Shown: positions 9,916 through 19,459, counted from the first letter of the stretch. The stretch: 64,000 nucleotides of DNA from Neisseria sp963534905 (GCA_963534905.1 CAUSUY010000002.1:1-64000); one strand, 5' to 3'. The notes: generated by a model from the sequence alone, not told the origin. Made by a program: numbers and translations.

Positions 9916-10398
9916 TTTGTGAAACTCCGTTATTGATTAATTTTATCAAGCGTAACTCTAGCTGATTTACACGTTTTTAACAATCCTTAACTTTTTAATT
10001 TTTTGAAAAGATGCCTTTACGTTTCAGATGGCCTTTGCCTTTGGGAAAACAAACTATAAATTAGATTTTAAATAATAAATAGAAAATGATATTGAGTGCT
10101 GCCACAGCTTGTTGATAACTTTGATTACAAAAAAATTTTCAAATACTTAGCTGATATTTTTTGATGAGGATAAAGTAAGGTTGGCCTTGTTTGCAGATGT
10201 GGATAAATTTTTCCTGCTGCTTCATTCTGTGGGTAACTTTTTGCCTGTGCACAATCTTAGCTTGTTTTATACTTTTCCAATCGGAACTGATTAACTAGAG
10301 AAATAGTCAAATGGTTTTTTATTTCAAGCTATTTTCATATTTCCTTTTGTTTAAGTTGGAAAAAGGCCGTCTGAAAATATTTCAATAAGGGTGTGCAT
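9916..10398. other. AT-rich divergent intergenic region with DnaA-box-like sites
   Basis: About 480 bp between gnd and ggt. No gene was recognised. It holds an exact DnaA box (TGTGGATAA, 10198-10206), two one-mismatch forms (10111-10119 and 10228-10236), all in the same orientation, plus single uptake-sequence copies near 10022 and 10363. It probably contains the promoters of both flanking genes. Confidence 0.5.
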
Positions 10399-12168
10399 AT
10401 GAAGTTTTCCTTTAGTATTAACCTGTTATCCGTTTTGATTTTGGCCGCTTGTGCGCAACAGCCGGTTCAAAAGCCTCAAGTTTCCCTGCCCTCTGTATCT
10501 GTGGATAACCATGCGCCGGAGCAAGGAACAGGGCTGACGGAGCAGAAATTAATCCGCGCCAAGCATTATATGGCGGCGTCTGCCAATCCGCTGGCAACTG
10601 AAGCCGGTTATGAAATTTTGAAGCGCGGCGGCAGTGCGATAGATGCGATGATTGCCATGCAGACAACTTTGGGACTGGTTGAGCCGTAGTCTTCCGGATT
10701 GGGCGGCGGTGCGTTTCTGGTGTATTGGGACAATAAGGCGAAAAAGCTGACGACGTTTGATGCCCGTGAAACAGCGCCGAAAGCGGCAACACCGGAACTT
10801 TTCTTGGATGAAAACGGCAAACCGATGGGCTTTATGAAAGCGGTGGTCGGCGGCCGTTCGGTCGGTGTGCCGGGGATTACGAAGCTGCTGGAAGATGTCC
10901 ACAAGCGTTATGGCAAATTGCCGTGGGCAAGTTTGTTTGAGAAACCGATTACTTTGGCGGAACAAGGTTTTGCTGTTTCTCCGCGTATGGCGAAATCCAT
11001 CGAGCAAAATTTAGACCCCTTGCAACGTTATCCGCAAACCGCCGCTTACTTCCTGCCTGACGGCAAACCTTTGGCTGCAGGAACGGTTTTGAAAAATCCT
11101 GAATTTGCGCGTTCTGTGCGCCTGTTGGCGGAAAAAGGCAGTGCGCCGTTTTATCAGGGAATGCAGGCGCAGAATATTGTCCGTGCCGTTACCGGTGCTG
11201 TGGATAACCCCGGCAAAATCAGCATGGCGGATTTGAAAAACTATCAAGTTATCGAGCGTAAGCCGGTTTGTGCGCCGTATCGTGAATATGAAGTTTGCGG
11301 CATGGGCGCGCCAAGTTCCGGCGCAATTGCTTTGGGGCAGATTTTGGGCGTATTGCAGAATCAGGATATGAAAGCGTTGGGATCGGAAAATATCCACAGT
11401 TGGCGCTGGATAGGCGATGCGTCGCGGATTGCGTTTGCCGACAGAGATCATTACATCGGCGATCCCGCGTTTGTCAACGTCCCGACCCGTGCCTTGATTT
11501 CTCAGGCTTACCTGAAACCGCGTGCCGAAGAAATCCGCCAAGCCGACAAGGCATTGGAAAAGATTCAGGCGGGCAAGTTTGGCAAGAAATACGCGCAGGG
11601 CATGGCGGTAGAGCTGCCGTCCACCAGCCATTTGGTGGTGGTGGATAAAGACGGCAACGTCGTGTCGATGACGACTTCGATTGAAAACGCGTTTGGCTCG
11701 GGGCTGATGGCAAACGGTTATCTGCTCAACAACGAATTAACCGATTTTGCCTTCAATCCTGTCGGAGAGGATGGTAAAACGGTGGCAAATAGCGTTGCTG
11801 GTGGAAAACGTCCGCGTTCTTCGATGGCGCCGACCATTGTGATGAAAGACGGAAAACCTTATATGGCAGTCGGTTCGCCGGGTGGCAGCCGCATCATCGG
11901 TTTCGTTGCCAAAACGCTGGTGGCGCATATCGACTGGGGTATGGACATTCAGACGGCAATTTCACTGCCGAATATGCTCAATCGCGGCAGCCAGTATGAG
12001 ATTGAGGATAAAACAGCGGCTGCGGATAAAGCGGCTGCGTTGGAAAAACTGGGCTACAAAGTCCAAATCCGTGATTTGAATTCCGGCGTACAAGGCATTG
12101 TGATCGGCAAAGACGGTTTGCTTGGTGGTGCTGACCCGCGCCGCGAAGGCAAAGTCATGGGCGATTGA
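10399..12168 (+). pseudogene. ggt: gamma-glutamyltransferase, interrupted by an in-frame amber codon
   Basis: Full-length homology to lipoprotein gamma-glutamyltransferase, which transfers or hydrolyses gamma-glutamyl groups of glutathione. The reading frame runs from ATG 10399 to 12168 (590 codons) but contains TAG at 10687-10689. The context GLVEP-stop-SSGLGGGAF matches the conserved VEPQSSG motif, so a CAG glutamine has become TAG by one base change. Everything else looks intact: lipobox LAAC, and the small-subunit start with the nucleophile Thr (codon 11623-11625) in STSHLVVVDKDG, then SGLMANGYLLNNELTDF and GSPGGSR. The first piece alone would be 96 residues. It is either a recent pseudogene or a suppressed or misread stop. 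Confidence 0.9.
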
Positions 12169-12185
12169 TTTTGTCGGTTGACATG

Positions 12186-12226
12186 AAAAAGGCCGTCTGA
12201 ACAGCTTCGTTTCAGACGGCCTTTTT
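12186..12226 (+). terminator. DUS terminator after ggt
   Basis: AAAAAGGCCGTCTGAA pairs with TTCAGACGGCCTTTTT across a short loop. Confidence 0.82.
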
Positions 12227-12348
12227 AGTTTGGGAAAATATATGGATAAGATGTGTATAAGAATAACGTTAAAATTTAATATTTCTATTTTTCAATAAGA
12301 TAAAAGGGATAAATATGTGGATAATTACTTGTGGAAAACAACATGATT

Positions 12349-12380
12349 TAGGCCGTCTGAAAGGTTCAGACGGCCTTTTT
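12349..12380 (-). terminator. DUS terminator of lpxC
   Basis: Inverted uptake sequences with a 2-nt loop, 26 bp downstream of the leftward lpxC stop. An exact DnaA box lies at 12316-12324, between this and the ggt terminator. Confidence 0.8.
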
Positions 12381-12405
12381 ATTGGACTGTTTTGTCTATT
12401 CTCTA

Positions 12406-13320
12406 TCAGACTGCCGGCAGCTCGTGAAAAGCACTAGGCAAGTCTTCATCATCGGCAAACTCAACCCATTCGTAAGCGCTTTCATCTGCCAAAACGGCAC
12501 GCAACAGCGCATTATTGATGGCATGGCCTGATTTGTAACCTTCAAATGCACCGATAATCGGATGGCCGACAATGTACAAATCGCCAATCGCATCCAGGAT
12601 TTTGTGGCGAACAAATTCATCGGGATAGCGCAAACCTTCCGGATTCAAAACATCCATGTCGTCAATCACGATGGCGTTGTTCAAATTGCCGCCCAGTCCG
12701 AGATTATGGGCGCGCATCATTTCCACTTCGTGCATAAAACCGAAGGTACGGGCGCGGGCAATCTCATCGATATAGGATTTTCCTGCAAAATCAATCTCGA
12801 AAGTAGGTGCGCTGCGGTTGAATACGGGATGGTCGAATTCGATGGTTAAAGTAACTTTAAAGCCGTCATAAGGCGTAAAGCGTACCCATTTTCCGGTTTC
12901 TTTGATTTCAACGGGTTTGAGGATTTTTAAAAAACGTTTTTGGGCCTTTTGATCCACCACACCTGCATCTTGTAAAAGGTAAATAAACGGCAGGCTGGAG
13001 CCGTCCATAATCGGAATTTCAGGCGCGTTCAATTCAATCAAAGCATTGTCGATGCCGTAGGCAGACAGAGCCGACATAATATGTTCAATCGTACCGATGC
13101 GCACGCCTTTATTGGTAACGATGGTTGAAGAGAGGCGGGTATCGTTAATCAAATAAGGATTCAATTTGATTACTTCGCCCATTTCTCCACTTAAATCAGT
13201 ACGGCGGAACGAAATACCGCTGTTTTCTTCGGCAGGATGCAAAGTCAGAGCGACCCTTTCGCCCGAATGCAGGCCGACGCCGGTAACGCTTACTGATTTG
13301 GCTAAAGTCCGTTGTAGCAT
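12406..13320 (-). CDS. lpxC: UDP-3-O-acyl-N-acetylglucosamine deacetylase
   Basis: Zinc enzyme for the committed step of lipid A synthesis; cytoplasmic. It has 304 residues. Signature segments are SVTGVGLHSGERVALTL, IGTIEHIMSALSAYGI with a zinc-binding His, and EFVRHKILDAIGDLYIVGHP with the other zinc ligands (His, Asp). It ends IGAFEGYKSGHAINNALLR with the general-acid His. The start ATG has an AAAAGGAAG ribosome site. It diverges from gap across an AT-rich candidate origin region. Confidence 0.97.
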   Translation of the reverse strand: MLQRTLAKSVSVTGVGLHSGERVALTLHPAEENSGISFRRTDLSGEMGEVIKLNPYLINDTRLSSTIVTNKGVRIGTIEHIMSALSAYGIDNALIELNAPEIPIMDGSSLPFIYLLQDAGVVDQKAQKRFLKILKPVEIKETGKWVRFTPYDGFKVTLTIEFDHPVFNRSAPTFEIDFAGKSYIDEIARARTFGFMHEVEMMRAHNLGLGGNLNNAIVIDDMDVLNPEGLRYPDEFVRHKILDAIGDLYIVGHPIIGAFEGYKSGHAINNALLRAVLADESAYEWVEFADDEDLPSAFHELPAV

Positions 13321-13970
13321 AATTGCTTCCTTTTAAAAAGTCTGATGGACAAATGATACGTTAAAAAGGAAAAAACAAGCTATCATTTTTAATAGTATTT
13401 GCCAATATGGATGTTTTGCGAGAGAAACCTCTAGATTTAAATTATCCACAATAGTATGTGAAATTGAAGTGGGTAATTTGGTTTTTATCCACAGAAAAAT
13501 AGAAGAACTAAGATTCTATCCTTTTTTATTCCGGTATTCAGTTGGGGTTGGCCTCAAAGATAAAAAGTAACTATCAAATTGGTTTTAAAGAAAATTATTC
13601 CGTTATCTACAGATAGTTTGGTTCTTCATCAAAATCATCATTTTAAGAATTAAAATATTATGATTTGAAGAAAACACTGAATTATCAACACAAAAATGGC
13701 AAAATACGGAGGAAATAGAACTAAGTTTATGATTTCCATAAACTTATGAAACTTTTAAGATTGGAAAAAGGTTTTTATGAAATAAAATATCAAAAGGTAG
13801 GACTGATCTGATTTGCCTGATATTTTCCTACAAACAAGAATTTCATGTTTTCTTTATTTAAATCAAACAACTTAAAAGTAATCATCTGTAATCCTAGAAA
13901 GTAATTTTATTTCAGGATACAATGGACTTACTGAAAAATTTTTCCCATTCCATCTAATAGGAGTAGCAAA
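13321..13970. other. candidate chromosomal replication origin (AT-rich, DnaA boxes)
   Basis: A 650-bp gene-free, strongly AT-rich stretch between divergent lpxC and gap. It contains two exact DnaA boxes TTATCCACA (13442-13450, 13485-13493) and two one-mismatch boxes, TTATCTACA (13603-13611) and TTATCAACA (13682-13690), all in the same orientation, followed by an A/T-rich run that could unwind. Neighbouring genes run outward on both sides. Exact DnaA boxes are frequent for 10 kb either side, and two parS-like sites lie 2.6 and 5.5 kb to the right. The promoters of lpxC and gap must also lie here. The dnaA gene is not in the window. Confidence 0.5.
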
Positions 13971-14975
13971 ATGAGTATTAAAGTAGCGATTAATGGTTTT
14001 GGCCGTATCGGTCGTCTGGCATTGCGTCAAATTGAAAAAGCCCAAGGTATCGAAGTCGTTGCTGTTAACGACTTGACTCCTGCAGACATGCTGTTGCACC
14101 TCTTCAAATACGACAGTACTCAAGGCCGCTTTGAAGGCTCTGCCGAATTGAAAGATGATGCGATTGTTGTGAACGGCAAAGAAATCAAAGTATTTGCCAA
14201 TCCTAATCCTGAAGAATTGCCTTGGGGCGAGCTGGGTGTGGACGTCGTCCTCGAATGTACTGGTTTCTTTACCAATAAAACCAAAGCGGAAGCCCATATC
14301 CGTGCCGGTGCGCGCAAAGTTGTGATTTCGGCTCCTGGCGGCAATGATGTGAAAACCGTTGTATACGGCGTAAACCAAGATATTTTGGATGGTAGCGAAA
14401 CCGTCATCTCCGCCGCTTCTTGTACGACTAACTGCCTGGCTCCTATGGCTGCGGTATTACAAAAAGAATTCGGTATTGTCGAAGGCTTGATGACTACCAT
14501 CCATGCCTATACCGGCGACCAAAACACCCTTGACGCGCCACACCGCAAAGGCGACTTCCGCCGCGCCCGTGCCGCTGCCTTGAATATCGTACCGAACAGC
14601 ACTGGTGCCGCTAAAGCCATTGGCTTGGTTATCCCTGAATTGAACGGTAAACTTGATGGTTCTGCCCAACGCGTTCCTGTTGCTACCGGCTCTTTGACCG
14701 AACTGGTTTCTATTCTCGAACGCCCTGTTACCAAAGAAGAAATCAATGCAGCCATGAAAGCTGCCGCCAACGATGCTTTAGGCTACACTGAAGATCAAAT
14801 TGTTTCTTCCGACGTCATCGGTATCGAGTACGGCTCACTTTTCGATGCGACTCAAACCCGCGTGATGACAGTTGGCGACAAACAATTGGTAAAAACCGTT
14901 GCTTGGTACGACAATGAAATGTCTTACACTTGCCAATTGGTTCGTACCTTGGAATTTTTTGCCAGCAAAATCTAA
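13971..14975 (+). CDS. gap: glyceraldehyde-3-phosphate dehydrogenase, type I
   Basis: Converts glyceraldehyde-3-phosphate to 1,3-bisphosphoglycerate with NAD(P). It has 334 residues. The cofactor-binding N-terminus is VAINGFGRIGRLALRQ. The active-site Cys is in SAASCTTNCLAPM near residue 151, with the partner His further on. The C-terminal WYDNEMSYTCQLVRTLEF is standard. The ATG follows AATAGGAG. Neisseria carry two gap paralogues, and I cannot say from the sequence alone whether this is the NADP-preferring or NAD-preferring one. Confidence 0.96.
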   Translation: MSIKVAINGFGRIGRLALRQIEKAQGIEVVAVNDLTPADMLLHLFKYDSTQGRFEGSAELKDDAIVVNGKEIKVFANPNPEELPWGELGVDVVLECTGFFTNKTKAEAHIRAGARKVVISAPGGNDVKTVVYGVNQDILDGSETVISAASCTTNCLAPMAAVLQKEFGIVEGLMTTIHAYTGDQNTLDAPHRKGDFRRARAAALNIVPNSTGAAKAIGLVIPELNGKLDGSAQRVPVATGSLTELVSILERPVTKEEINAAMKAAANDALGYTEDQIVSSDVIGIEYGSLFDATQTRVMTVGDKQLVKTVAWYDNEMSYTCQLVRTLEFFASKI

Positions 14976-15012
14976 AAAATAACGGGCTGAATCAATCAGT
15001 CTGTGGATAATT

Positions 15013-15045
15013 AAAAGGCCGTCTGAACATTTCAGACGGCCTTTT
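15013..15045. terminator. DUS terminator between gap and trmO
   Basis: Inverted uptake sequences with flanking A and T tracts, between converging genes. An exact DnaA box (15002-15010) abuts it. Confidence 0.85.
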
Positions 15046-15070
15046 GTGTGTAGATAGATTCAATTTGCAA

Positions 15071-15745
15071 TCAGATTGTGGATAGTTTAATCACTGTGGC
15101 ACATTTGTTTTCTATCCTAAACTGCACTTCATAATCCGCAATATTCATTACATAAACCCGTTCGGGAATATCTTGATAGGCAGGGCGAGGATCTTGGGCG
15201 ATGCTTTGCTCAATGAGATGTTTTTCTTCTGTGGATAAATGTTCTGCAAGCGTACTTTCTGCCCAGACAACGTTCAATTCTTCAGGTTTGCCGCTGACAA
15301 AGCCTGATGATGCGTCAGGTTTGGATTCGACAAACGGGATGTAGGGTTTGATATCCACTACCGGAGTACCGTCTAATAGGTCTGCGCCGCTGCAATAGAT
15401 GCGGACAGGTTTGCCTGTTTCGATGCGTTCGAGTTTCAGCAGGGATAAACCGAGATGATTGGGGCGGTGCGGGCTACGCGTGGCAAATACGCCCATTTTT
15501 TGTTTGCCTCCAAGTCGTGGCGGACGCACCATTTGCGCCCAACCTTCATCCAATACGCCGTGGAAAATAAAACTTATCCACACATAGTCAAAATCTTCCA
15601 AGCCCCGAACGCTGTCTGCGGTAAATTCAGGAGTGAGTTCAATGCAAATTTTTGCTGCAGGAACCAAACTGGGTTGGCGGGCAATGCCGAATTTTTGTTT
15701 GTAGGGGGAATGAACGGTTGCAATAGGCGTAATCGAATAGGACAT
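15071..15745 (-). CDS. trmO: tRNA (N6-threonylcarbamoyladenosine37-N6)-methyltransferase TrmO
   Basis: TrmO/TsaA (YaeB) family SAM-dependent enzyme that methylates t6A37 in some tRNAs. It has 224 residues. The N-terminus ITPIATVHSPYKQKFGIARQ and the central LEDFDYVWISFIFH are family hallmarks. The segment FATRSPHRPNHLGLS is the conserved R-x-P-x-R-P-N-x-(I/L)-G motif at the SAM site, followed by GADLLDGTPVVDIKPYIP. Three exact DnaA boxes fall in or next to this gene (15230, 15574, 15750). It pairs functionally with tsaC (21964), which makes the t6A substrate precursor. Confidence 0.92.
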   Translation of the reverse strand: MSYSITPIATVHSPYKQKFGIARQPSLVPAAKICIELTPEFTADSVRGLEDFDYVWISFIFHGVLDEGWAQMVRPPRLGGKQKMGVFATRSPHRPNHLGLSLLKLERIETGKPVRIYCSGADLLDGTPVVDIKPYIPFVESKPDASSGFVSGKPEELNVVWAESTLAEHLSTEEKHLIEQSIAQDPRPAYQDIPERVYVMNIADYEVQFRIENKCATVIKLSTI

Positions 15746-15915
15746 AATTTGTGGATAAATATTCTGTGTAAACTGTCATCATATCACAGATGTTTTCCCA
15801 CATTTTGCGGTAGTAATTTGTTATAATACAAAGCGTTTATTCCAAATGTCCGTACATTGGCAATAAATGTGTAATTTAAATTATATAAAATAAATTCAAT
15901 AGGTTATATTAATCC

Positions 15916-16551
15916 ATGATTGTTTCTATCGATGTAGATGCACAAAAAACGTTTACACCTTTGTGCCCGAAGGAATTGCCTGTTGCCGAAGGTCATCTGA
16001 TTGCGGATGAACTCAATGCCCAAGCTGCATTGGCGGATTTACGCGTTATGACGAAAGATGCGCATCATGCCGCGGCAAAATGGCTTGTGGATAATCCTGT
16101 TGATATGTTGAAACTGACGGGTTTGCCCGATGCGGATTTGACTTGGGTGTCGCATGCGATGGTTGGAACATATGGCTATGAATTGTTGGATGGCCTGCCT
16201 TCAGCCAAAGAATACGATTATTGCGTTTGGAAAGGCGTTGATCCTGAATTACACCCCTACGGCGCATGTTTTCACGATATTGAGGAAAAGCTGAGTACAG
16301 GTTTGATCGAATGGTTGCGCTGTCAAAATGCAGATACAGTCATTGTCGGCGGTTTGGCAACGGATTATTGTGTAAAGACAACGGTTTTACAGTTGCTTAA
16401 AGGCGGGGCTTGGAAAGTCATCGTCAATCAGGCGGCTTGCCGCGGCATTGCTCCTGAAACGGTTGAATCAGCATGGCAGGAAATGCATTCTGCCGGGGCT
16501 ATTGTTTTAGAAAACGCCGAAGAAATAAAAAAATACATTAATAATCAGTAA
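15916..16551 (+). CDS. nicotinamidase/isochorismatase-like cysteine hydrolase
   Basis: A 211-residue cysteine hydrolase of the isochorismatase fold, best matched to nicotinamidases, which deamidate nicotinamide in NAD salvage. Visible parts are the N-terminal Asp segment SIDVDAQKTFTP, the metal/substrate region MTKDAHHA (D-x-H-H), the catalytic Lys in YCVWKGVDP and the nucleophile Cys in GGLATDYCVKTTVLQLL. Asp, Lys and Cys together make the family triad. Compared with standard PncA there are small insertions, so I leave the gene symbol empty. It lies upstream of waaC with a parS-like site between them. Confidence 0.85.
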   Translation: MIVSIDVDAQKTFTPLCPKELPVAEGHLIADELNAQAALADLRVMTKDAHHAAAKWLVDNPVDMLKLTGLPDADLTWVSHAMVGTYGYELLDGLPSAKEYDYCVWKGVDPELHPYGACFHDIEEKLSTGLIEWLRCQNADTVIVGGLATDYCVKTTVLQLLKGGAWKVIVNQAACRGIAPETVESAWQEMHSAGAIVLENAEEIKKYINNQ

Positions 16552-16570
16552 ATTATATTTTAAATTCTGT

Positions 16571-16586
16571 TGTTTCACGTGAAACA
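16571..16586. promoter_or_regulatory. parS-like ParB-binding site
   Basis: TGTTTCACGTGAAACA is a perfect 16-bp palindrome that fits the bacterial parS consensus TGTTNCACGTGAAACA. It lies between the nicotinamidase-like gene and waaC, 11 bp before the waaC start codon. parS sites nucleate ParB spreading for origin segregation. Confidence 0.88.
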
Positions 16587-16597
16587 TTTTTCAAAAT

Positions 16598-17566
16598 ATG
16601 AAGATTTTACTTGTCCGCTTGTCCAGTATGGGCGATTTAATTCATACGTTGCCTGCAGTTGAAGATTTGGCGCGACAATGTCCTGAGGTAGAGCTCCATT
16701 GGTTGTGTGAGGCAGGGTTTGCAGATATTACCCGCTTGCATCCTTTTGTCAAAAAGGTTCATGTAATGAAATGGCGGCAGTGGCGCAAACACCTTTTTCA
16801 GGCTGAAACGTGGCGTGAAATAGGCCGTCTGAAAATGGATTTACAGGCTGAATCTTTTGATTTTGTTTTAGATAGCCAAGGACTGATTAAAAGCGCATGC
16901 TTTGCCAAAATGGCGAAATCCCCTATTTACGGTTTGGATAAACACAGCGCGCGTGAAAGTTTGGCTGCCCTTGCATACAGTAAAACGTTTGCCGTACCGA
17001 AAGGCAAAAATGCGGTCTGGCGAAACCGTGAATTATTCGCCCAAGTATTTGGTTATACAATGCCTGAAACGCAGGTATTTGGTTTGTCGGTTCCTGAATC
17101 AGGCCGTCTGAAAAATTTGCAATCCCCTTATTACGTTGCTTTGCATGCAACCAGTCGCGATAGTAAATTATGGCCGGTAGAACACTGGCGTGCATTATTG
17201 AAAAAGTTGAATGAAGAACAACACTGCAATGTGTATCTGCCGTGGGGAAATGAAACCGAAAAAATGCGTGCCGAACAGATTGCAAGCGATTTATCGTTTG
17301 CTTCGGTTTGCGACAAAATGAATTTATTACAGGCTGCATTTTTATTGAAAAACGCAGAGGGTATTATTGGCGTAGATACCGGACTGCTGCATCTTGCCAA
17401 TGCGCTGGAAAAGCCTGTTGTAGGAATTTATACAGATACAGATCCGGCCAAGACCGGCGTTCAAGTTTCGGCTTATGCAAAAAATTTAGGCGGTATTGCT
17501 CAAATTCCCAATATTGACGAGGTTTATCAAACCTTGATGGATTGTGTTGCAGCATACGGTAAATAA
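16598..17566 (+). CDS. waaC: lipopolysaccharide heptosyltransferase I
   Basis: Adds the first heptose to Kdo2-lipid A of lipooligosaccharide, on the cytoplasmic face of the inner membrane. It has 322 residues, family GT9. The N-terminus ILLVRLSSMGDLIHTLPAV is the classic heptosyltransferase motif. The segment DFVLDSQGLIKSA and the C-terminal nucleotide-sugar site GIIGVDTGLLHLANALEKPVVGIYTDTDP are diagnostic. Two uptake sequences are embedded in the coding region (16823 and 17101). The leader is only about 11 bp beyond a parS-like palindrome, so the promoter lies further upstream or transcription reads through. Confidence 0.94.
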   Translation: MKILLVRLSSMGDLIHTLPAVEDLARQCPEVELHWLCEAGFADITRLHPFVKKVHVMKWRQWRKHLFQAETWREIGRLKMDLQAESFDFVLDSQGLIKSACFAKMAKSPIYGLDKHSARESLAALAYSKTFAVPKGKNAVWRNRELFAQVFGYTMPETQVFGLSVPESGRLKNLQSPYYVALHATSRDSKLWPVEHWRALLKKLNEEQHCNVYLPWGNETEKMRAEQIASDLSFASVCDKMNLLQAAFLLKNAEGIIGVDTGLLHLANALEKPVVGIYTDTDPAKTGVQVSAYAKNLGGIAQIPNIDEVYQTLMDCVAAYGK

Positions 17567-17750
17567 TTGCTGGGGAGTTGGATTTATTTTCTGAGTAAAT
17601 GCTTTAGAAATGATATAATTCCGCTCTATTTACCAAGATTTATACAAATTTGGTTTTATCATGTTGGTGAAAACCGAATTGGATTTTATATAAAGAATGT
17701 ATCAAAAGCAGTATGCTAGATTTGATGGACATTCTTTTTAGGAGAATTGA

Positions 17751-18500
17751 ATGAAAGCACTGGTCGCAGTAAAGCGCGTAGTGGACTATAACGTCAAAGT
17801 TCGTGTGAAAGCCGATGGTTCCGATGTGGATATCGGTAATGTCAAAATGTCGATGAACCCGTTTGATGAAATCGCGGTAGAAGAAGCTGTCCGTTTGAAA
17901 GAAGCCGGAAAAGTAAGCGAGATTGTTGCTGTTTCTCTTGGCGAGAAAAAATGCGAAGAGACGTTGCGTACTGCTTTGGCGATGGGTGCCGACCGTGCGG
18001 TTCATGTTGAGACTGATGCGAAGTTGGAGCCTTTGGCCGTTGCAAAATTACTGAAAGCTGTTGCGGATAAAGAAAATCCGCAAATTTTACTGCTGGGCAA
18101 ACAGGCAATTGACGATGACGCCAACCAAGTTGCTCAAATGCTGGCTGCCTTGTTGAACGCTGCTCAAGGTACTTTTGCATCAAAAGTACAAATTGAAGGC
18201 GAAGAAGCATTGGTAACCCGTGAAATTGACGGCGGCGAAGAGACTGTTGCATTGAAGCTGCCTGCGGTCATCAGTGCAGATTTGCGTTTGAACGAACCAC
18301 GCTTTGTCAAACTTCCTAATATCATGGCGGCAAAGAAAAAACCTTTGGAAAAATTAAGTCCTGCTGATTTGGCTGTGGATATTTCTCCGCGTTTAAATAC
18401 CGTGAAATTTGCCGAACCTAAAGCACGTCAAGCCGGTGTGAAAGTGGCTGATGTTGCCGAGTTGGTTGAAAAGCTGAAAAACGAAGCCAAAGTGATCTAA
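17751..18500 (+). CDS. etfB: electron transfer flavoprotein, beta subunit
   Basis: The AMP/FAD-binding beta subunit of ETF, which passes electrons from flavin dehydrogenases to ETF-ubiquinone oxidoreductase. It has 249 residues. The N-terminus ALVAVKRVVDYNVKVRVK and the signature segments MNPFDEIAVEEAVRLKE and LLLGKQAIDDDANQVAQMLAALL are conserved. The signature LNEPRFVKLPNIMAAKKKPL is the beta-subunit hallmark. The ATG follows TTAGGAGAA. It is co-transcribed with etfA 10 bp downstream. Confidence 0.96.
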   Translation: MKALVAVKRVVDYNVKVRVKADGSDVDIGNVKMSMNPFDEIAVEEAVRLKEAGKVSEIVAVSLGEKKCEETLRTALAMGADRAVHVETDAKLEPLAVAKLLKAVADKENPQILLLGKQAIDDDANQVAQMLAALLNAAQGTFASKVQIEGEEALVTREIDGGEETVALKLPAVISADLRLNEPRFVKLPNIMAAKKKPLEKLSPADLAVDISPRLNTVKFAEPKARQAGVKVADVAELVEKLKNEAKVI

Positions 18501-18510
18501 GGAGTATGAA

Positions 18511-19443
18511 ATGAGCGTATTGATTATTGCGGAACATAATAACCAACATTTGAATCCTGCCACTTTGCATGCGGTAACGGCTGCCGCTAAATTGGGTAAT
18601 GTAGATTTATTGGTTGCCGGCAGCAATGCTGCTGCGGTGGTTGAAGAGGCGAAACAGGTTGCAGGTGTAGCGAAAGTTTTGGTAGCCGATGCGCCCTATT
18701 ACGCTGAAGGTTTGGCAGAAGAATTAGCGTCTTTGGTTGTTAAATTGGCTGCGGATTACCGCTATGTGGCTGCGACTGCAACTGCGTTTGGTAAAAATCT
18801 GTTGCCCCGAGTAGCAGCCCTGTTGGATGTGCCACAAGTTTCGGATTTAACCGAGGTTGTGGATAACTCGACATTTGTCCGTCCAATTTATGCCGGTAAT
18901 GCATTTGAAACTATTCAATCCAATTCTGAAAAACTGGTGCTGACTTTCCGTGCAACCGCATTTGATGCTGCCGGACAAGGCGGTAATGCAGAAGAGGTCA
19001 ATGTTGAGGCAACGCCTGCTCAAAACCTGAGCCGTTTCGTAAACCGTCAACTTTCCCAGTCTGACCGCCCTGAATTGACTCAGGCAAAAGTGATTGTTTC
19101 CGGTGGTCGTGCATTGGGCAGTGCTGAAAAATTCAATGAAGTGTTGACTCCTTTGGCGGATGTTTTGGGTGCAGCGATTGGTGCTTCCCGTGCGGCAGTG
19201 GATGCCGAGTATGCGCCAAACGATGCTCAAGTCGGACAAACCGGTAAAGTGGTTGCGCCGCAACTGTACTTTGCTATCGGTATTTCCGGTGCCATCCAGC
19301 ACGTTGCCGGTATGCAGGACAGTAAAGTGATTGTTGCCATCAACAAAGATGCCGATGCTCCGATTTTCAATGTGGCAGATTACGGCTTGGTTGGTGATTT
19401 GTTTGAAGTTGTGCCTCAACTGACTGAAGCACTGAAAAACTAA
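18511..19443 (+). CDS. etfA: electron transfer flavoprotein, alpha subunit
   Basis: FAD-binding alpha subunit, partner of EtfB in the same operon (10-bp gap, ribosome site AAGGAG). It has 310 residues. The C-terminal FAD domain shows VSGGRALGSAEKF, GASRAAVDAEYAPNDAQVGQTG, APQLYFAIGISGAIQH and AINKDADAPIFNVADYG, all standard. An exact DnaA box falls inside the gene (18858-18866). The stop codon abuts a second parS-like palindrome. Confidence 0.96.
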   Translation: MSVLIIAEHNNQHLNPATLHAVTAAAKLGNVDLLVAGSNAAAVVEEAKQVAGVAKVLVADAPYYAEGLAEELASLVVKLAADYRYVAATATAFGKNLLPRVAALLDVPQVSDLTEVVDNSTFVRPIYAGNAFETIQSNSEKLVLTFRATAFDAAGQGGNAEEVNVEATPAQNLSRFVNRQLSQSDRPELTQAKVIVSGGRALGSAEKFNEVLTPLADVLGAAIGASRAAVDAEYAPNDAQVGQTGKVVAPQLYFAIGISGAIQHVAGMQDSKVIVAINKDADAPIFNVADYGLVGDLFEVVPQLTEALKN

Positions 19444-19459
19444 TGTTTCACGTGAAACG
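19444..19459. promoter_or_regulatory. second parS-like ParB-binding site
   Basis: TGTTTCACGTGAAACG matches the parS consensus at all but the last base. It begins on the base following the etfA stop region, 2.87 kb from the first site, and runs directly into the DUS hairpin. Confidence 0.8.
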
